DNA from: Variovorax sp. J22P240
GTDB taxonomy: Bacteria > Pseudomonadota > Gammaproteobacteria > Burkholderiales > Burkholderiaceae_C
Assembly: GCF_030316855.1 (NCBI RefSeq)
Contig: NZ_JASZYR010000006.1
Location: 186,001 to 250,000, forward strand
Length of the DNA stretch: 64,000 nt
Direction: 5' to 3'
Shown here: positions 37,412 through 46,302 of the stretch, one piece after another
Position numbering within the stretch: the first letter of the stretch is position 1
How the letters are laid out: every line of letters begins with the position of its first letter
Notes under the pieces: model-generated
Told to the model about the DNA's origin: nothing
What the model saw: the letters and a program-made list of their open reading frames with translations, nothing else
Database searches by the model: none
Translations under genes and position numbers: made by a program

Positions 37412-38596
37412 TTACTTCATCAGATCGCTCAGGTTCACGGGCTTGATCTTGCCACCCTCGACCGTGGCGACCAGCGGATCGACGATCGTGCCGCCGACGG
37501 CGTCCACGCCGTTGAAGTTGCCGGCGTTCGTTTCCTTCGGCAGCTTGGTGAGCGCCTCGCCGATCTTGGAGCGGATGGCGGTGGCGTCCGTCGTCGTGCC
37601 GGCCAGCTTCATGGCGAGGGCCACCGCATGCGTCAGCGCGTAGTTGTACGAGGACTCGGTGGTCGGGTCCTTGTCGGCGCCGTAGGCCTTGCGATAGGCG
37701 GCGGCGAAGGTCTTGGGGCCCACGCGATCGTCGTACGACACCGGCAGCACGCCGATCGATCCTTCGAGCGGCGCGAGGCCGCCCGTGACCTTCGCCATCT
37801 CGTCGAGCTTGGCCTGGTCCATGATCAGGAAGCCGCCCTTGAAGCCCAGCTCGCGCGCCTGCTTGGCGACCAGCGCGGTCGGCTCCGACGGGCCGCCGAC
37901 GAAGAGCACATCCGGCTTCTCGGCCAGCACGCGGCTCACGCCGCTGTAGAAGTCGGCCGAGCGGTTGTAGGACATCGGGTTGTTGGATGCGATGGTGCCG
38001 CCCGCCTTCTCCCAGGCCGGACCGAAGAGCTGGGACCAGTTCTTCGCGTATTCGTGGTCGCCCGGCAGCATGCCGACCTTCTTGCCGAACTTCTTCATCT
38101 CGTACTGGGTGAAGGGCTCGATGTACGAGTTGAAGGTCGGCGGAATGCGAATGGTGAGCTTGTTGCCGGTTTCGGTGATCTTCGGCGTGCTGGAGTACGC
38201 CATCACGATGAACTTTTCCTGCTCGTTGAACGCCTGCATCGCGTAGATGCCGCCCGAGTGCGGCACGAACACCGCCGGTGTCTGGTACTGCTGCACCAGG
38301 CGGCGCGCGTTGATCGCGGCATCGGCCGGCGAGTACTTGTCGTCCAGCGCCACCAGTTCGAGCTTGACCTTCTTGCCGCCGACCTCCAGGCCCGCGGCGT
38401 TGATTTCCTTAATGGCCATTTCCATGCCGTTCACCACGTTCTTTCCATAGAGCGCGGCGCCGCCGCTCAGCGGACCGGTGAAGCCGATCTTGACCGTGTC
38501 CTGCGCGAGGGCGCTGCCGGCGCCGAACGCACCCGCGAGGGCCACGGCGATGGGCAGCAGGTTCAGGCGACGGCGGGAAATTGCAGATCTGTTCAT
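37412..38596 (-). CDS. Branched-chain amino acid-type ABC transporter substrate-binding protein
   Basis: Periplasmic binding protein of 394 residues with a signal peptide (ends GAGSALAQD) and a LivJ/LivK-type bilobal fold (KIGFTGPLSGGAALYGKNVVNG at the N-terminus, shown here as FTGPLSGGAALYGKNV). The LivJ family binds amino acids and also aromatic or acyl compounds. Encoded after livF, the last transport gene of this operon. Confidence 0.92.
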   Translation of the reverse strand: MNRSAISRRRLNLLPIAVALAGAFGAGSALAQDTVKIGFTGPLSGGAALYGKNVVNGMEMAIKEINAAGLEVGGKKVKLELVALDDKYSPADAAINARRLVQQYQTPAVFVPHSGGIYAMQAFNEQEKFIVMAYSSTPKITETGNKLTIRIPPTFNSYIEPFTQYEMKKFGKKVGMLPGDHEYAKNWSQLFGPAWEKAGGTIASNNPMSYNRSADFYSGVSRVLAEKPDVLFVGGPSEPTALVAKQARELGFKGGFLIMDQAKLDEMAKVTGGLAPLEGSIGVLPVSYDDRVGPKTFAAAYRKAYGADKDPTTESSYNYALTHAVALAMKLAGTTTDATAIRSKIGEALTKLPKETNAGNFNGVDAVGGTIVDPLVATVEGGKIKPVNLSDLMK

Positions 38597-38641
38597 GAGG
38601 GAATGTCTCCGGTTGATGGAAAGAAGAAGAAGGGCGTCGGC

Positions 38642-39349
38642 TCAGGCGCCGATGTAGGCGGCGCGCACGGCCTCGTTGTGGAGCAGCGAATCGCGATCGC
38701 CTTCCAGCGTGATGTGGCCGCGCTCGATCACATAGGCGCGGTGGGCGATGGCCAAGGCCGAGTAAGCGTTCTGCTCGGCCAACAGTACGGTGGTGCCGGA
38801 CTGGTTGATGCGCTGGATGACTTCGAACACCTGCTTGACGATCAGCGGCGCGAGGCCGAGCGACGGCTCGTCGAGCAGCAGCAGCTTGGGTCGCCCGAGC
38901 ATCGCGCGGCCGATGGCCACCATCTGCTGCTGCCCGCCCGACAGCGAGCCGGCCGGATCGTTCTGCTTTTTCTCGAGGATCGGAAACAGCTCGAACACCT
39001 CGTCGAGCGAGCGCTGGATGCCCGCCTTGTCGCGCCGGTGCACGTAGGCACCGAGCGTGAGGTTCTTCTTGACCGACATCATCGGGAACAGCTTGCGTCC
39101 CTCGGGGCAATGCACCAGGCCCGCGCCGACGATCTGCGCGGGCCGCTGGCCCACGAGTTCGCGATCGCCGAAGCGGATGCTGCCGGCGCTCGGCTTCTGG
39201 ATGCCGCTCGCGGCCATGAAGATCGAGGTCTTGCCCGCGCCATTGGCGCCCAGCAGCACGACCAACTCGCCGGGCGCGGCGTGCAGGTTGACGCCGCTCA
39301 GCGCGCGGAAGCTGCCGTAGTGCAGGTCGACGCCTTCAAACCGCAGCAT
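38642..39349 (-). CDS. livF: ABC transporter ATP-binding protein, LivF family
   Basis: A 235-residue ATPase. Walker A is GANGAGKTS, the signature is LSGGQQQM, and Walker B is LLLLDEPSLGLAP. The sequence VKQVFEVIQRINQSGTTVLL and LAEQNAYSALAIAHRAYV is typical of LivF. Start overlaps the livG end by 14 bases. Works with the LivG ATPase to power the LivHM permease. Confidence 0.94.
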   Translation of the reverse strand: MLRFEGVDLHYGSFRALSGVNLHAAPGELVVLLGANGAGKTSIFMAASGIQKPSAGSIRFGDRELVGQRPAQIVGAGLVHCPEGRKLFPMMSVKKNLTLGAYVHRRDKAGIQRSLDEVFELFPILEKKQNDPAGSLSGGQQQMVAIGRAMLGRPKLLLLDEPSLGLAPLIVKQVFEVIQRINQSGTTVLLAEQNAYSALAIAHRAYVIERGHITLEGDRDSLLHNEAVRAAYIGA

Positions 39350-40100
39350 GGTCGGCTCCCAGGTAGGCCTCGATCACGTGCGGATCGCGCCGGATCTCGG
39401 CGGGCGTGCCCTCGGCGATCTTGGCGCCGTTGTTCAGCACAACGATCTTGTCGGCCAGTCGCATGATCATGTCCATCTTGTGCTCGATCAGGCACACGGT
39501 CTTGCCGTGGTCCACCAGCTTGCGGATCAGGGCCGCGAGGCCCACCGTCTCCTCGGGGTTCACGCCGCCGGCCGGCTCGTCGAGCAGCAGCAGTTCCGGG
39601 TCGGTCGCGAGCGCCAGCGCGAAGGCCACGCGCTTGCGTTCCTCCTGCGTAATGTCGGCCGCGATGCGGTTGGCAACGTGCGACAGGCCCACGAAGTCGA
39701 GCGCTTCCTGTGCCTTGTCGCGGCACAGGCGCTCTTCCTCCTTCAGCCGCCGCGTGTTCGCGAGCACGTCCCACAGCCCCGACTTCGTGCGCAGCCGGCG
39801 GCCGACGATCAGGTTGTCCAGCACGGTCGCGTTGTCGAACAGGTGCGTGGTCTGGAAGGTGCGCGCGATGCCCAGCTTGGCGACGTGATCGGGCCGCATG
39901 CCCGTGACGTCCCGGCCGTTGAAGGCGATGCGACCGGAGGTGGGCTTGTGCGTGCCCGCCACCAGGTTGAAGAAGGTGGTCTTGCCCGCGCCGTTCGGTC
40001 CGATGATGGCGCTGACCTGCCCGCGCTCGAAGCGCGTCGATACCTGGTCCACCGCGGTGAGGCCGAAGAACTGCTTTGTCAGGTCGTTGATCTCAAGCAT
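39336..40100 (-). CDS. livG: ABC transporter ATP-binding protein, LivG family
   Basis: A 254-residue ATPase. Walker A is GPNGAGKTT, the LivG switch region is ARTFQTTHLF, the signature region ITQEERKRVAFALALA replaces the usual LSYGQQR, and Walker B is LLLLDEPAGGVNP. ATG 40100 (MLEINDLTKQFFG) was chosen for the normal N-terminus. It overlaps livM by 8 bases. Confidence 0.93.
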   Translation of the reverse strand: MLEINDLTKQFFGLTAVDQVSTRFERGQVSAIIGPNGAGKTTFFNLVAGTHKPTSGRIAFNGRDVTGMRPDHVAKLGIARTFQTTHLFDNATVLDNLIVGRRLRTKSGLWDVLANTRRLKEEERLCRDKAQEALDFVGLSHVANRIAADITQEERKRVAFALALATDPELLLLDEPAGGVNPEETVGLAALIRKLVDHGKTVCLIEHKMDMIMRLADKIVVLNNGAKIAEGTPAEIRRDPHVIEAYLGADHAAV

Positions 40101-41115
40101 TGCCTTGTGCCTCCCTCGCGCCTGCGTCGACGACGACTGGTTCCGCCGGCCGCGCTTTCGCCGCCTTGGCCGCATCCGCGCGCTGCGCGCGCCGCTTGAG
40201 CCAAGTGCCGACGATGCCGTCGGGCAGGAAGATGATCAGCGCAATCAGCACGGGGCCGAACACCACCATGCGGTAGTCCTGCAGGAACTGCAGGCTCTGC
40301 GTGAGCCAGGTGACCAAAAAGGTGCCGACCAGCGGCCCGAGCAGCGTGCCGATGCCGCCGACCAGCGTGAACATGACGAGGTCGAAGGTCACCACCTCGC
40401 TCGCGAGATCCGGCCCGAGAAAGCGGACCTGCCCCGCGTACAGCGCGCCAGCAAACCCGGCATAGACCACGGACAGTACGAAGGACAGCGTCTTGGTGCG
40501 CATCAGGTCGATGCCGAGCGCTTCAGCCAGGTCGTCGCTGTTGCGCACCGCCATGAAGCTGCGGCCGAGCAGCGAATGCACGATGCGCGACATGATCCAG
40601 ATGCCCAGCGCGAGGAAGGCGAGCACCAGGTAGTACTGCGAGAGCGGCGTGCCGAACTGCACCGGCCCGATCCCCGTGGGCGCCGGGATGCCCATGATGC
40701 CCACCGGCCCGTGCGTCAGGCTCTCCCACTTCTCGATGAGCAGAAACATGATGTAGCTCACGCACAGCGTGAAGATCGAGAAGTAGTGGCCCTTGAGCCG
40801 CAGTGACAGCAGGCCGATGAAGAAGCCGAGCACGCCGGTCACGACACCGGCCAGCACGAAGGCCAGCCAGAACGCGACGTGGTGATCGACCGTCAGGATG
40901 CCGACCGTGTACGCACCGACGGCCATGAAGGCGCCATGCGCGAGATTGAACTGGCCCGTGTAGCCGGTGATCAGGTTCAGCCCCAGCGCGGCGATGGCCA
41001 TGATGAAGGCCTGCGTCGCCACCGAGATCAGGTAGTTGTTCTGCGCGAAGTAGGGGAACACGAGCGCCACGACGGCGAGCAGCGCCCAGCCCGTTCTGCC
41101 TTGAAGCCAGTTCAT
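40093..41115 (-). CDS. livM: ABC transporter permease, LivM family
   Basis: A 340-residue permease with about nine to ten transmembrane helices. Typical motifs are GYTGQFNLAHGAFMAVGAY and the EAA-like loop MAVRNSDDLAEALGIDLMRTK (seen here to LMRT), followed by YAGFAGALYAGQVRFLGP. It starts one base inside the livH stop (TGATG). An Ala/Lys/Arg-rich tail ends the protein. Confidence 0.93.
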   Translation of the reverse strand: MNWLQGRTGWALLAVVALVFPYFAQNNYLISVATQAFIMAIAALGLNLITGYTGQFNLAHGAFMAVGAYTVGILTVDHHVAFWLAFVLAGVVTGVLGFFIGLLSLRLKGHYFSIFTLCVSYIMFLLIEKWESLTHGPVGIMGIPAPTGIGPVQFGTPLSQYYLVLAFLALGIWIMSRIVHSLLGRSFMAVRNSDDLAEALGIDLMRTKTLSFVLSVVYAGFAGALYAGQVRFLGPDLASEVVTFDLVMFTLVGGIGTLLGPLVGTFLVTWLTQSLQFLQDYRMVVFGPVLIALIIFLPDGIVGTWLKRRAQRADAAKAAKARPAEPVVVDAGAREAQGNA

Positions 41116-41981
41116 CAGCGCGCCCCTTTCGCGGTGAAGAGGCCCTGCGGCCGAAAGGACAGGATGACGACCAGCAGCACGAAGGCGATGATGTCCTTGT
41201 AGTCCGTCGAGAAATAGAAGCCGCCGAAGCTCTCGGCCATGCCGATGATCAGCCCGCCGACGATCGCCCCCGGGAAGCTGCCCATGCCACCCAGAATGAT
41301 GATCACGAAGGCCTTGGTGATCACCAGGTTGCCCATGGCCGGGTAGACAAGATTGATCGGCGCATAGAGCACCGCCGCGATCGCGGCCAGCGCGCCCGAG
41401 ATGGCGAACACCAGCAGCGTCACGCGCGTCGCGTCGATGCCGACCAGCGCGGCGCCGTCGCGGTTCTGCGCCATCGCGATGATCGTCGAGCCGAGCACCG
41501 TGTGGTTGAGGAACAGGTGCAGCAGCACCATCAGCCCGAAGGCGCCCGCGATGATCAACAGGCGCTGCAGCGGCGCGGTGAGACCGAAGATCTCGACCAC
41601 CTGCCCGTAGGGCGTCGGCATGCGGTGGAAGTCCGCTCCGAAGAGGGCCTGCGCACCCGCCTCGAGGAACAGCAGGATGCCGATGGCCGCGATCATGTCG
41701 TGCAGTTCGGGTGCATTGCGCAGGGGATGGAACACCAGCCTCTGCGCCAGCATCGCGATCACCGCGACGATCGCCGCCGCCCCGGCCATGGAAAGCCAGT
41801 AGTTCACGCCCAGCTTGGCCATCAGGTAGTAGCCGGCGAACGCTCCGGTCATGTAGAACGCGCCGTGCGCGAAATTGGGCACGTGCAGGATGCCGTACAC
41901 CAGTGTCAGGCCCAGTGCCACCAGGCTGTAGACGCCGCCGATGGTGAGGCCGTTCAGAAGTTGCTGAAAAAAGAGCTCCAC
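41115..41981 (-). CDS. livH: ABC transporter permease, LivH family
   Basis: A 288-residue permease with eight or so helices. LivH motifs: LLNGLTIGGVYSLVALGLTL, VPNFAHGAFYMTGAFAGYY, MAQNRDGAALVGIDATRV and ILGGMGSFPGAIVGGLIIG. I choose GTG 41981 because it puts VELFFQQLLNG at the N-terminus and has GAGGAA just upstream. First gene of a livHMGF-K-enoyl-CoA hydratase operon. Confidence 0.92.
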   Translation of the reverse strand: MELFFQQLLNGLTIGGVYSLVALGLTLVYGILHVPNFAHGAFYMTGAFAGYYLMAKLGVNYWLSMAGAAAIVAVIAMLAQRLVFHPLRNAPELHDMIAAIGILLFLEAGAQALFGADFHRMPTPYGQVVEIFGLTAPLQRLLIIAGAFGLMVLLHLFLNHTVLGSTIIAMAQNRDGAALVGIDATRVTLLVFAISGALAAIAAVLYAPINLVYPAMGNLVITKAFVIIILGGMGSFPGAIVGGLIIGMAESFGGFYFSTDYKDIIAFVLLVVILSFRPQGLFTAKGAR

Positions 41982-42113
41982 GTGTTCCTCGGAATGACTC
42001 GGGGGGAACGACGCCGGTGCGGCATCGAGGCGAGGCGCTGATTGTGGAAGTGGCACCGGTCGTACGGCCTCAAGGTTTCACCTGAGAGTGCGTCACGTGT
42101 GAGACACCTGTTT

Positions 42114-42127
42114 CTACCGGCTGGTAG
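42114..42127. promoter_or_regulatory. Perfect palindrome upstream of livH
   Basis: CTACC GGCT GGTAG is an exact inverted repeat in the gap between livH and the DUF3297 gene. The ACC-N4-GGT pattern is common in TetR-family operators. It may be a target of the double TetR protein encoded at 33177. Inferred. Confidence 0.4.
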
Positions 42128-42164
42128 GTAATTCAGAATAGAGGCCCCGAGGAATCTCTATTTC

Positions 42165-42413
42165 ATGACCGAAACTTCTCCAAAGCCACCCCTGCCCGAC
42201 CACCTGTCGATCGACCCGCGCAGCCCGCATCACATCCCGGCCGTGTTCGACCACGACATCGGCATCCGCTTCAACGACAAGGAGCGCGGCGACGTCGAGG
42301 AATACTGCGTCAGCGAAGGCTGGATCAAGGTGCCCGCCGGCCGTACGCTGGACCGCAAGGGCAAGCCCCTGCTGATCAAGCTGAAGGGCAAGGTGGAGGC
42401 GTTCTACAAGTAG
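42165..42413 (+). CDS. DUF3297 family protein
   Basis: An 82-residue acidic/basic soluble protein matching the DUF3297 family (DHLSIDPRSPHHIPAVFDHD, GIRFNDKERGDVEEYCVSEG). The family is widespread in proteobacteria and has no known function. Its 3' end overlaps the convergent oxygenase-like gene by 10 bases. Confidence 0.85.
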   Translation: MTETSPKPPLPDHLSIDPRSPHHIPAVFDHDIGIRFNDKERGDVEEYCVSEGWIKVPAGRTLDRKGKPLLIKLKGKVEAFYK

Positions 42414-43114
42414 GCACCCGAATCCGGGCACACGCTGGCGCGCGCTCCGTTCAGCCGAACTTGCTCTTCATCCAGTTGCGACGAGGTTGCGGGGTCGATG
42501 TCGAGCGCGATCCCAAGTGCGCGTCCGACGTCGGCATGCTCGATGGGAAGCTCCCAGGTCAGGAAAATCTGGGTGCAATCCTCTTCAGGCGCGAAGTCAG
42601 CCACATCGAAGCCGCTGCTGCCGCGCCGGATGACGGCGTGCGGCTGCCCAGTGTCGAAAATCAGGGCCGTGCCCCTGACCAGGGGGATTCGCCGGCCTGC
42701 AGCGGGGAAATGAACGTCCAGCCCCCTGTCCTCGCTCACGAAGAGGTTGCAGAAGGCCGCGCCGCCATATTGGGCGCCGTCATGGTGGTACCTTGCACCT
42801 CGGCAGGCCATCAGGGCGACATCGCTGGAGGCCAGCACGTCGTGCAGACCGAGCGCGCGCGTCCAGTCGGACACCGCCTGCACGCAGTGCCTGTAGTCCG
42901 GCCAGCGCACACGCGCTCGCGCCAAGGGCAATGGCTCGACATCCCCGGGTTCGAGGCCCACGCGCAACGATATCTCCCGCTCCCAATCGGCCGTCAGCCT
43001 TGCAGGAGGCGCCGGCACGTCGAGCGTGCCCGACAGCACGACATCGCTCACGCTTCGGCTGCGGATGGCATCGCCGCTCCAGAAATAGGAGGCAAGTCGA
43101 GGGGGTTGGCTCAT
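42404..43114 (-). CDS. 2-oxoglutarate/Fe(II) oxygenase-like protein
   Basis: A 236-residue protein with a pattern fitting the double-stranded beta-helix Fe(II) site: HHD in ARYHHDGAQYGGAAFCNLF supplies HxD, and the distal His is in FDTGQPHAVIRRG, followed by the Arg that would hold 2-oxoglutarate. No overall family name is recognised. The start has no clear ribosome binding site. It lies 21 bases after the aldolase-like gene, probably in one transcript. Confidence 0.65.
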   Translation of the reverse strand: MSQPPRLASYFWSGDAIRSRSVSDVVLSGTLDVPAPPARLTADWEREISLRVGLEPGDVEPLPLARARVRWPDYRHCVQAVSDWTRALGLHDVLASSDVALMACRGARYHHDGAQYGGAAFCNLFVSEDRGLDVHFPAAGRRIPLVRGTALIFDTGQPHAVIRRGSSGFDVADFAPEEDCTQIFLTWELPIEHADVGRALGIALDIDPATSSQLDEEQVRLNGARASVCPDSGAYL

Positions 43115-43135
43115 CGGGAGGACTACTGGCTTGCT

Positions 43136-43906
43136 TCAACCCACGAGATCCGGGTCGCTCGCAATGATGTCATCCCACAGTGTTTGAAACGAGAGCCAAC
43201 CGAATGTTGGTGAGCCCAGTACCGACGCGAGCCAGCGGGCATCTTCCGTCTGCCAGTGGGTCGGCTTTCCTGCCGCCTCGGCCAAGAGTTGCGATTCGCA
43301 GCATCGATTCATCAGAACGAACCACCAGGCCGCCTCGTCGATGCTCTGCCCCGTCGTGAAGATGCCATGCCCGCCATGGATCGCGACGCGCTTGTCGCCG
43401 AATCCGGCAGCGAACCGGGCCGCAGCCTCCGCGTCGCGTACCACCCTCGGTTCCCGAATGAGCGCCTGGTTCTCGAAGAAGATGCAGGCATCCTGCGTGA
43501 TGGGGTCGAGCAATCGCTCGAATGACGACCAGGTCGATGCATGCAAGGCATGCGCGTGGCAGACGGCGCCCACCTCCGGGCGCGCTCGATGGATGGCGGT
43601 GTGCAACAGGAGCCCGACGGGATTGACCATGCCGCTGCCGCGCACCACTTGTCCCTGATGGTTGACCTGAACCAGATCCGATACCTTGACGCGGTTCATC
43701 GCGACGCCGACCGGATTGACCCAGAAGTGATCAGGCAACTCGGGGTCACGCATCGTGATGTGCCCCAGAAGTCCCTCGGAAAATCCGCGCCGGCCAAAGA
43801 TGCGACAGGCGGCGGCGAGGCGTTGCAGCAGGTAAGTCCGCTCGGCGGGTTTGTTGTCGAAACGCGGTGGAACCCGGGATGCGAAGCTCTGTACGCCGAT
43901 CTGCAC
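43136..43906 (-). CDS. Class II aldolase/adducin-domain protein
   Basis: A 256-residue protein of the zinc class II aldolase fold. GLLGHITMRDPE, the HAH zinc pair (His117, His119 in CHAHALHAS) and IHGGHGIFTTG (third zinc histidine) are in order. Related proteins act as fuculose phosphate aldolases, decarboxylases or epimerases, or are uncharacterised. It heads an operon with the oxygenase-like gene. The substrate cannot be named. Confidence 0.85.
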   Translation of the reverse strand: MQIGVQSFASRVPPRFDNKPAERTYLLQRLAAACRIFGRRGFSEGLLGHITMRDPELPDHFWVNPVGVAMNRVKVSDLVQVNHQGQVVRGSGMVNPVGLLLHTAIHRARPEVGAVCHAHALHASTWSSFERLLDPITQDACIFFENQALIREPRVVRDAEAAARFAAGFGDKRVAIHGGHGIFTTGQSIDEAAWWFVLMNRCCESQLLAEAAGKPTHWQTEDARWLASVLGSPTFGWLSFQTLWDDIIASDPDLVG

Positions 43907-43978
43907 GATGGGTCTCCTGGAGTTCAGCCCCCGCTGGTTGGAGGGTGGGCGACAGTAGCACGTCCGCTCAGTGGTCCG

Positions 43979-44632
43979 TCAGGCGTTGTCGCACTGTCCC
44001 GGAAAGAGAAACCCGAACAGTGCCCTGACCGCTGGCGTCATGCTCCGGGCCTGCGGTCGCAACAGCCCTTCCTCCGCCACTAGCACCTTCGCGTACACGG
44101 CTTCGTACACGCGCTTGACGACGCCCGGCGCCACGAGTTCCCGGTCGAATCCAGGCGTGATGCCGACCAGCCGCCATCCCATACGCTCGAAGGTCGCTTG
44201 CATGTGCGGGTAGTGCATCGTGGCGAGGCCGTACGCCATCCCCATGCCCATCGCGCGGCCCAGCGCCTCCTCGAGCAGGGGAACGCTCCTGCTCAGGTGC
44301 GCGCCCCGATGCTTTGGCGAAATGGCGCAGATGCGCCCGTACAAGACCTCGCCGTCCGGATCCCGCTCGCCCGAGAACACGCCTGCCAAGTGGTCGCCCT
44401 GCTTGATCAGGACAACCATGAAGTCTCGATCGAGCTCGTCCTCCAGACACACCCTGTGCAGGTAGAAGTCCTCGCGCAGGTGACAGCTTGCGTTGCCGAC
44501 AGCGATGCCCGGATACCACGCTCCAAGCGCCGAAATCAGCGCAGGGATCTGGCGCCGGTCAAGCAGCTCGTAGTGGTAGCCCGACGGCAATGGAGCGCGC
44601 AAGCCGAGCTCGGCGGCGGAGGGCCACTGCAT
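43979..44632 (-). CDS. GNAT-family N-acetyltransferase
   Basis: A 217-residue protein with a GNAT-type core: GEVLYGRICAISPKHRGAHL resembles the beta4-alpha3 acetyl-CoA loop, followed by EEALGRAMGMGMAYGLATMH and FERMGWRLVGITPG. ATG 44632 has AGGAG ten bases before it. Substrate is unknown. It is separated by 72 bases from the aldolase gene, on the same strand. Confidence 0.75.
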   Translation of the reverse strand: MQWPSAAELGLRAPLPSGYHYELLDRRQIPALISALGAWYPGIAVGNASCHLREDFYLHRVCLEDELDRDFMVVLIKQGDHLAGVFSGERDPDGEVLYGRICAISPKHRGAHLSRSVPLLEEALGRAMGMGMAYGLATMHYPHMQATFERMGWRLVGITPGFDRELVAPGVVKRVYEAVYAKVLVAEEGLLRPQARSMTPAVRALFGFLFPGQCDNA

Positions 44633-44722
44633 AGTGTTCTCCTGAGGTTCGGCGCCCATTCTTTCTGTCGTGGCTCGCGGTGGATGTGCGCTTTGGCACA
44701 CCCGCGCACCGAAAGGCGTCCG

Positions 44723-45337
44723 TCAGGCCACTCCGGCCACCGCGAAGATCAGCGCCCCTCCGCGCAACAGGTCGATCACCGTATCTCGATCGGCGGAAGA
44801 GAAGACCAAGCACCCGTCGCTGCGCCCCGCCTTGCCGTACAACGCGACGAATTCCGGCTCGACGTACCACTGAGCGTGGATGACGATCAGCCGCTTGTAG
44901 GCATTGCTGTTCGTCGGCGAAAGGCCGCGCAGGCGCATGGAGAGGCCGTTGCCCTCCGTCGGGCTCATGTAGATCTCGTCGGTCCTGAACAGGCCGATGC
45001 TGCTGGCGAAGCTGTCGGGCACATCCAGGAAGACCTGCGGGATGCCGTCGTTGTCTTCCGGCTCGGACCCGATGCCGTGCGCGACCACGAAGCTGTGAGC
45101 GATGGTCCGGGTCGAGCGATCAATCACATGAAAGCGCGGCTGGCTCGAGTGCACCGAATAGTCCAGCACCGCGGAGTAGGGATGTTCGGAGGGCTGCTCC
45201 AGCACATAGGCAATGGCCGGCCCCAGCAACGGCGAGCGGGCGGGCATGCCCTGTTGGGCCGACGCCGGACTCGCGGCCAGGTAGCCGCGAGCCAAGATGA
45301 CGCCCAGCGCTGTTCGCAGCCACCATCGTCTGGTCAC
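44723..45337 (-). CDS. L,D-transpeptidase-like exported protein (YkuD_2 type)
   Basis: A 204-residue exported protein with a signal peptide (ends PASAQQ). The catalytic pattern is His154 in VIHAQWYVEPEF and SDGC with Cys176 (GRSDGCLVF), as in the murein L,D-transpeptidase catalytic domain family PF13645. The role could be peptidoglycan remodelling. The usual SxGC is SDGC here, which is common in this subfamily. Confidence 0.82.
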   Translation of the reverse strand: MTRRWWLRTALGVILARGYLAASPASAQQGMPARSPLLGPAIAYVLEQPSEHPYSAVLDYSVHSSQPRFHVIDRSTRTIAHSFVVAHGIGSEPEDNDGIPQVFLDVPDSFASSIGLFRTDEIYMSPTEGNGLSMRLRGLSPTNSNAYKRLIVIHAQWYVEPEFVALYGKAGRSDGCLVFSSADRDTVIDLLRGGALIFAVAGVA

Positions 45338-45445
45338 ACCGCACCTCTCCGACGCCCACCAGAGGCATTGCTCGGCGCAGCCTAGCGTCTTCGTCCCTGG
45401 ATTTGAATAGCACTTTGGTGCAACGCAGCCCGGACATTCGGCAAC

Positions 45446-46294
45446 TCAGAGCCCAAGAAGCTGCAGGGCCTGCCGATTCGTTGTCGACTGCGGATCGGCA
45501 AGCTGATTGAGCACATCCATGTGATTGCGCCCCGCCTCGATCTCCGAAGCGATCACGACGCGCAGGCCCCAGGCCTTGGCGATCAGAGCGGCCTGCCTAT
45601 GGAACTCCTCGCTTTCGGCGCCGCCCACCACCGTCACTAATGATCCGCGCGAAGGTGCTGGCATCGCAGCGGGACTGAGGCGCAGGGCCGAGGCTGCGGT
45701 CAGGCCGATATCCGCGGCGAGGAAGGGCGCATGCCGAAGCGGCTCCAATTCGTATAGGCCCGAGATCGACAGGGCCGACTTCACGAGGTCCGCCGGCAGG
45801 TCCGATGCCACCGCCTGCCAGTCGCAGGCCAGCAGCATCGTTGCCAGATGCCCGCCCGCGGAATGGCCCGCCACGACGATGCGCTTCGGGTCGCCGCCAT
45901 GCACCGAGGCGTTCCGCCAGACCCAGGCCAGCGCCTTCACGAGTTGCAGGGCGATGTGTTCGATGCTCACCGAAGGACACAACGCGTAGTTGAGGTTGAC
46001 GACCATCGCGCCAGCGTCCGCCAGCGGCGGCGCGACGAAGGCGTGGTCGCGCTTGTCGAGCGCGCGCCAATAGCCGCCGTGGATGTAGACGAACACCGGT
46101 GCATCTGCGCCCGCGGGAAGAATGTCGAGCCGTTCGCTCGGGTCGTCTCCGTAGGCCACATCGAACACCCAGCCCGGCCGGGCCAGCGCGCGCGCCGATG
46201 CATCGGCCCAGTGCTGGAGGATCGCCGGATGCTCGGAGATGCGTGCGCGGCTGTTGTACTGGGCGTCGAACCACTCGGGCGATCGATCGGGCAT
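45446..46294 (-). CDS. Alpha/beta hydrolase, kynurenine formamidase/esterase-like
   Basis: A 282-residue hydrolase with the HGGYW oxyanion motif (72-76), nucleophile elbow GHSAGG (Ser145) and catalytic His in GRNHMD (about 262). This resembles arylformamidase/carboxylesterases of the HSL group. Start ATG 46294 follows the TetR stop by 8 bases, so it is co-transcribed with the regulator and divergent from the FAH operon. It likely hydrolyses an intermediate of the same pathway. Confidence 0.87.
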   Translation of the reverse strand: MPDRSPEWFDAQYNSRARISEHPAILQHWADASARALARPGWVFDVAYGDDPSERLDILPAGADAPVFVYIHGGYWRALDKRDHAFVAPPLADAGAMVVNLNYALCPSVSIEHIALQLVKALAWVWRNASVHGGDPKRIVVAGHSAGGHLATMLLACDWQAVASDLPADLVKSALSISGLYELEPLRHAPFLAADIGLTAASALRLSPAAMPAPSRGSLVTVVGGAESEEFHRQAALIAKAWGLRVVIASEIEAGRNHMDVLNQLADPQSTTNRQALQLLGL

Positions 46295-46302
46295 GGAACT
46301 CC

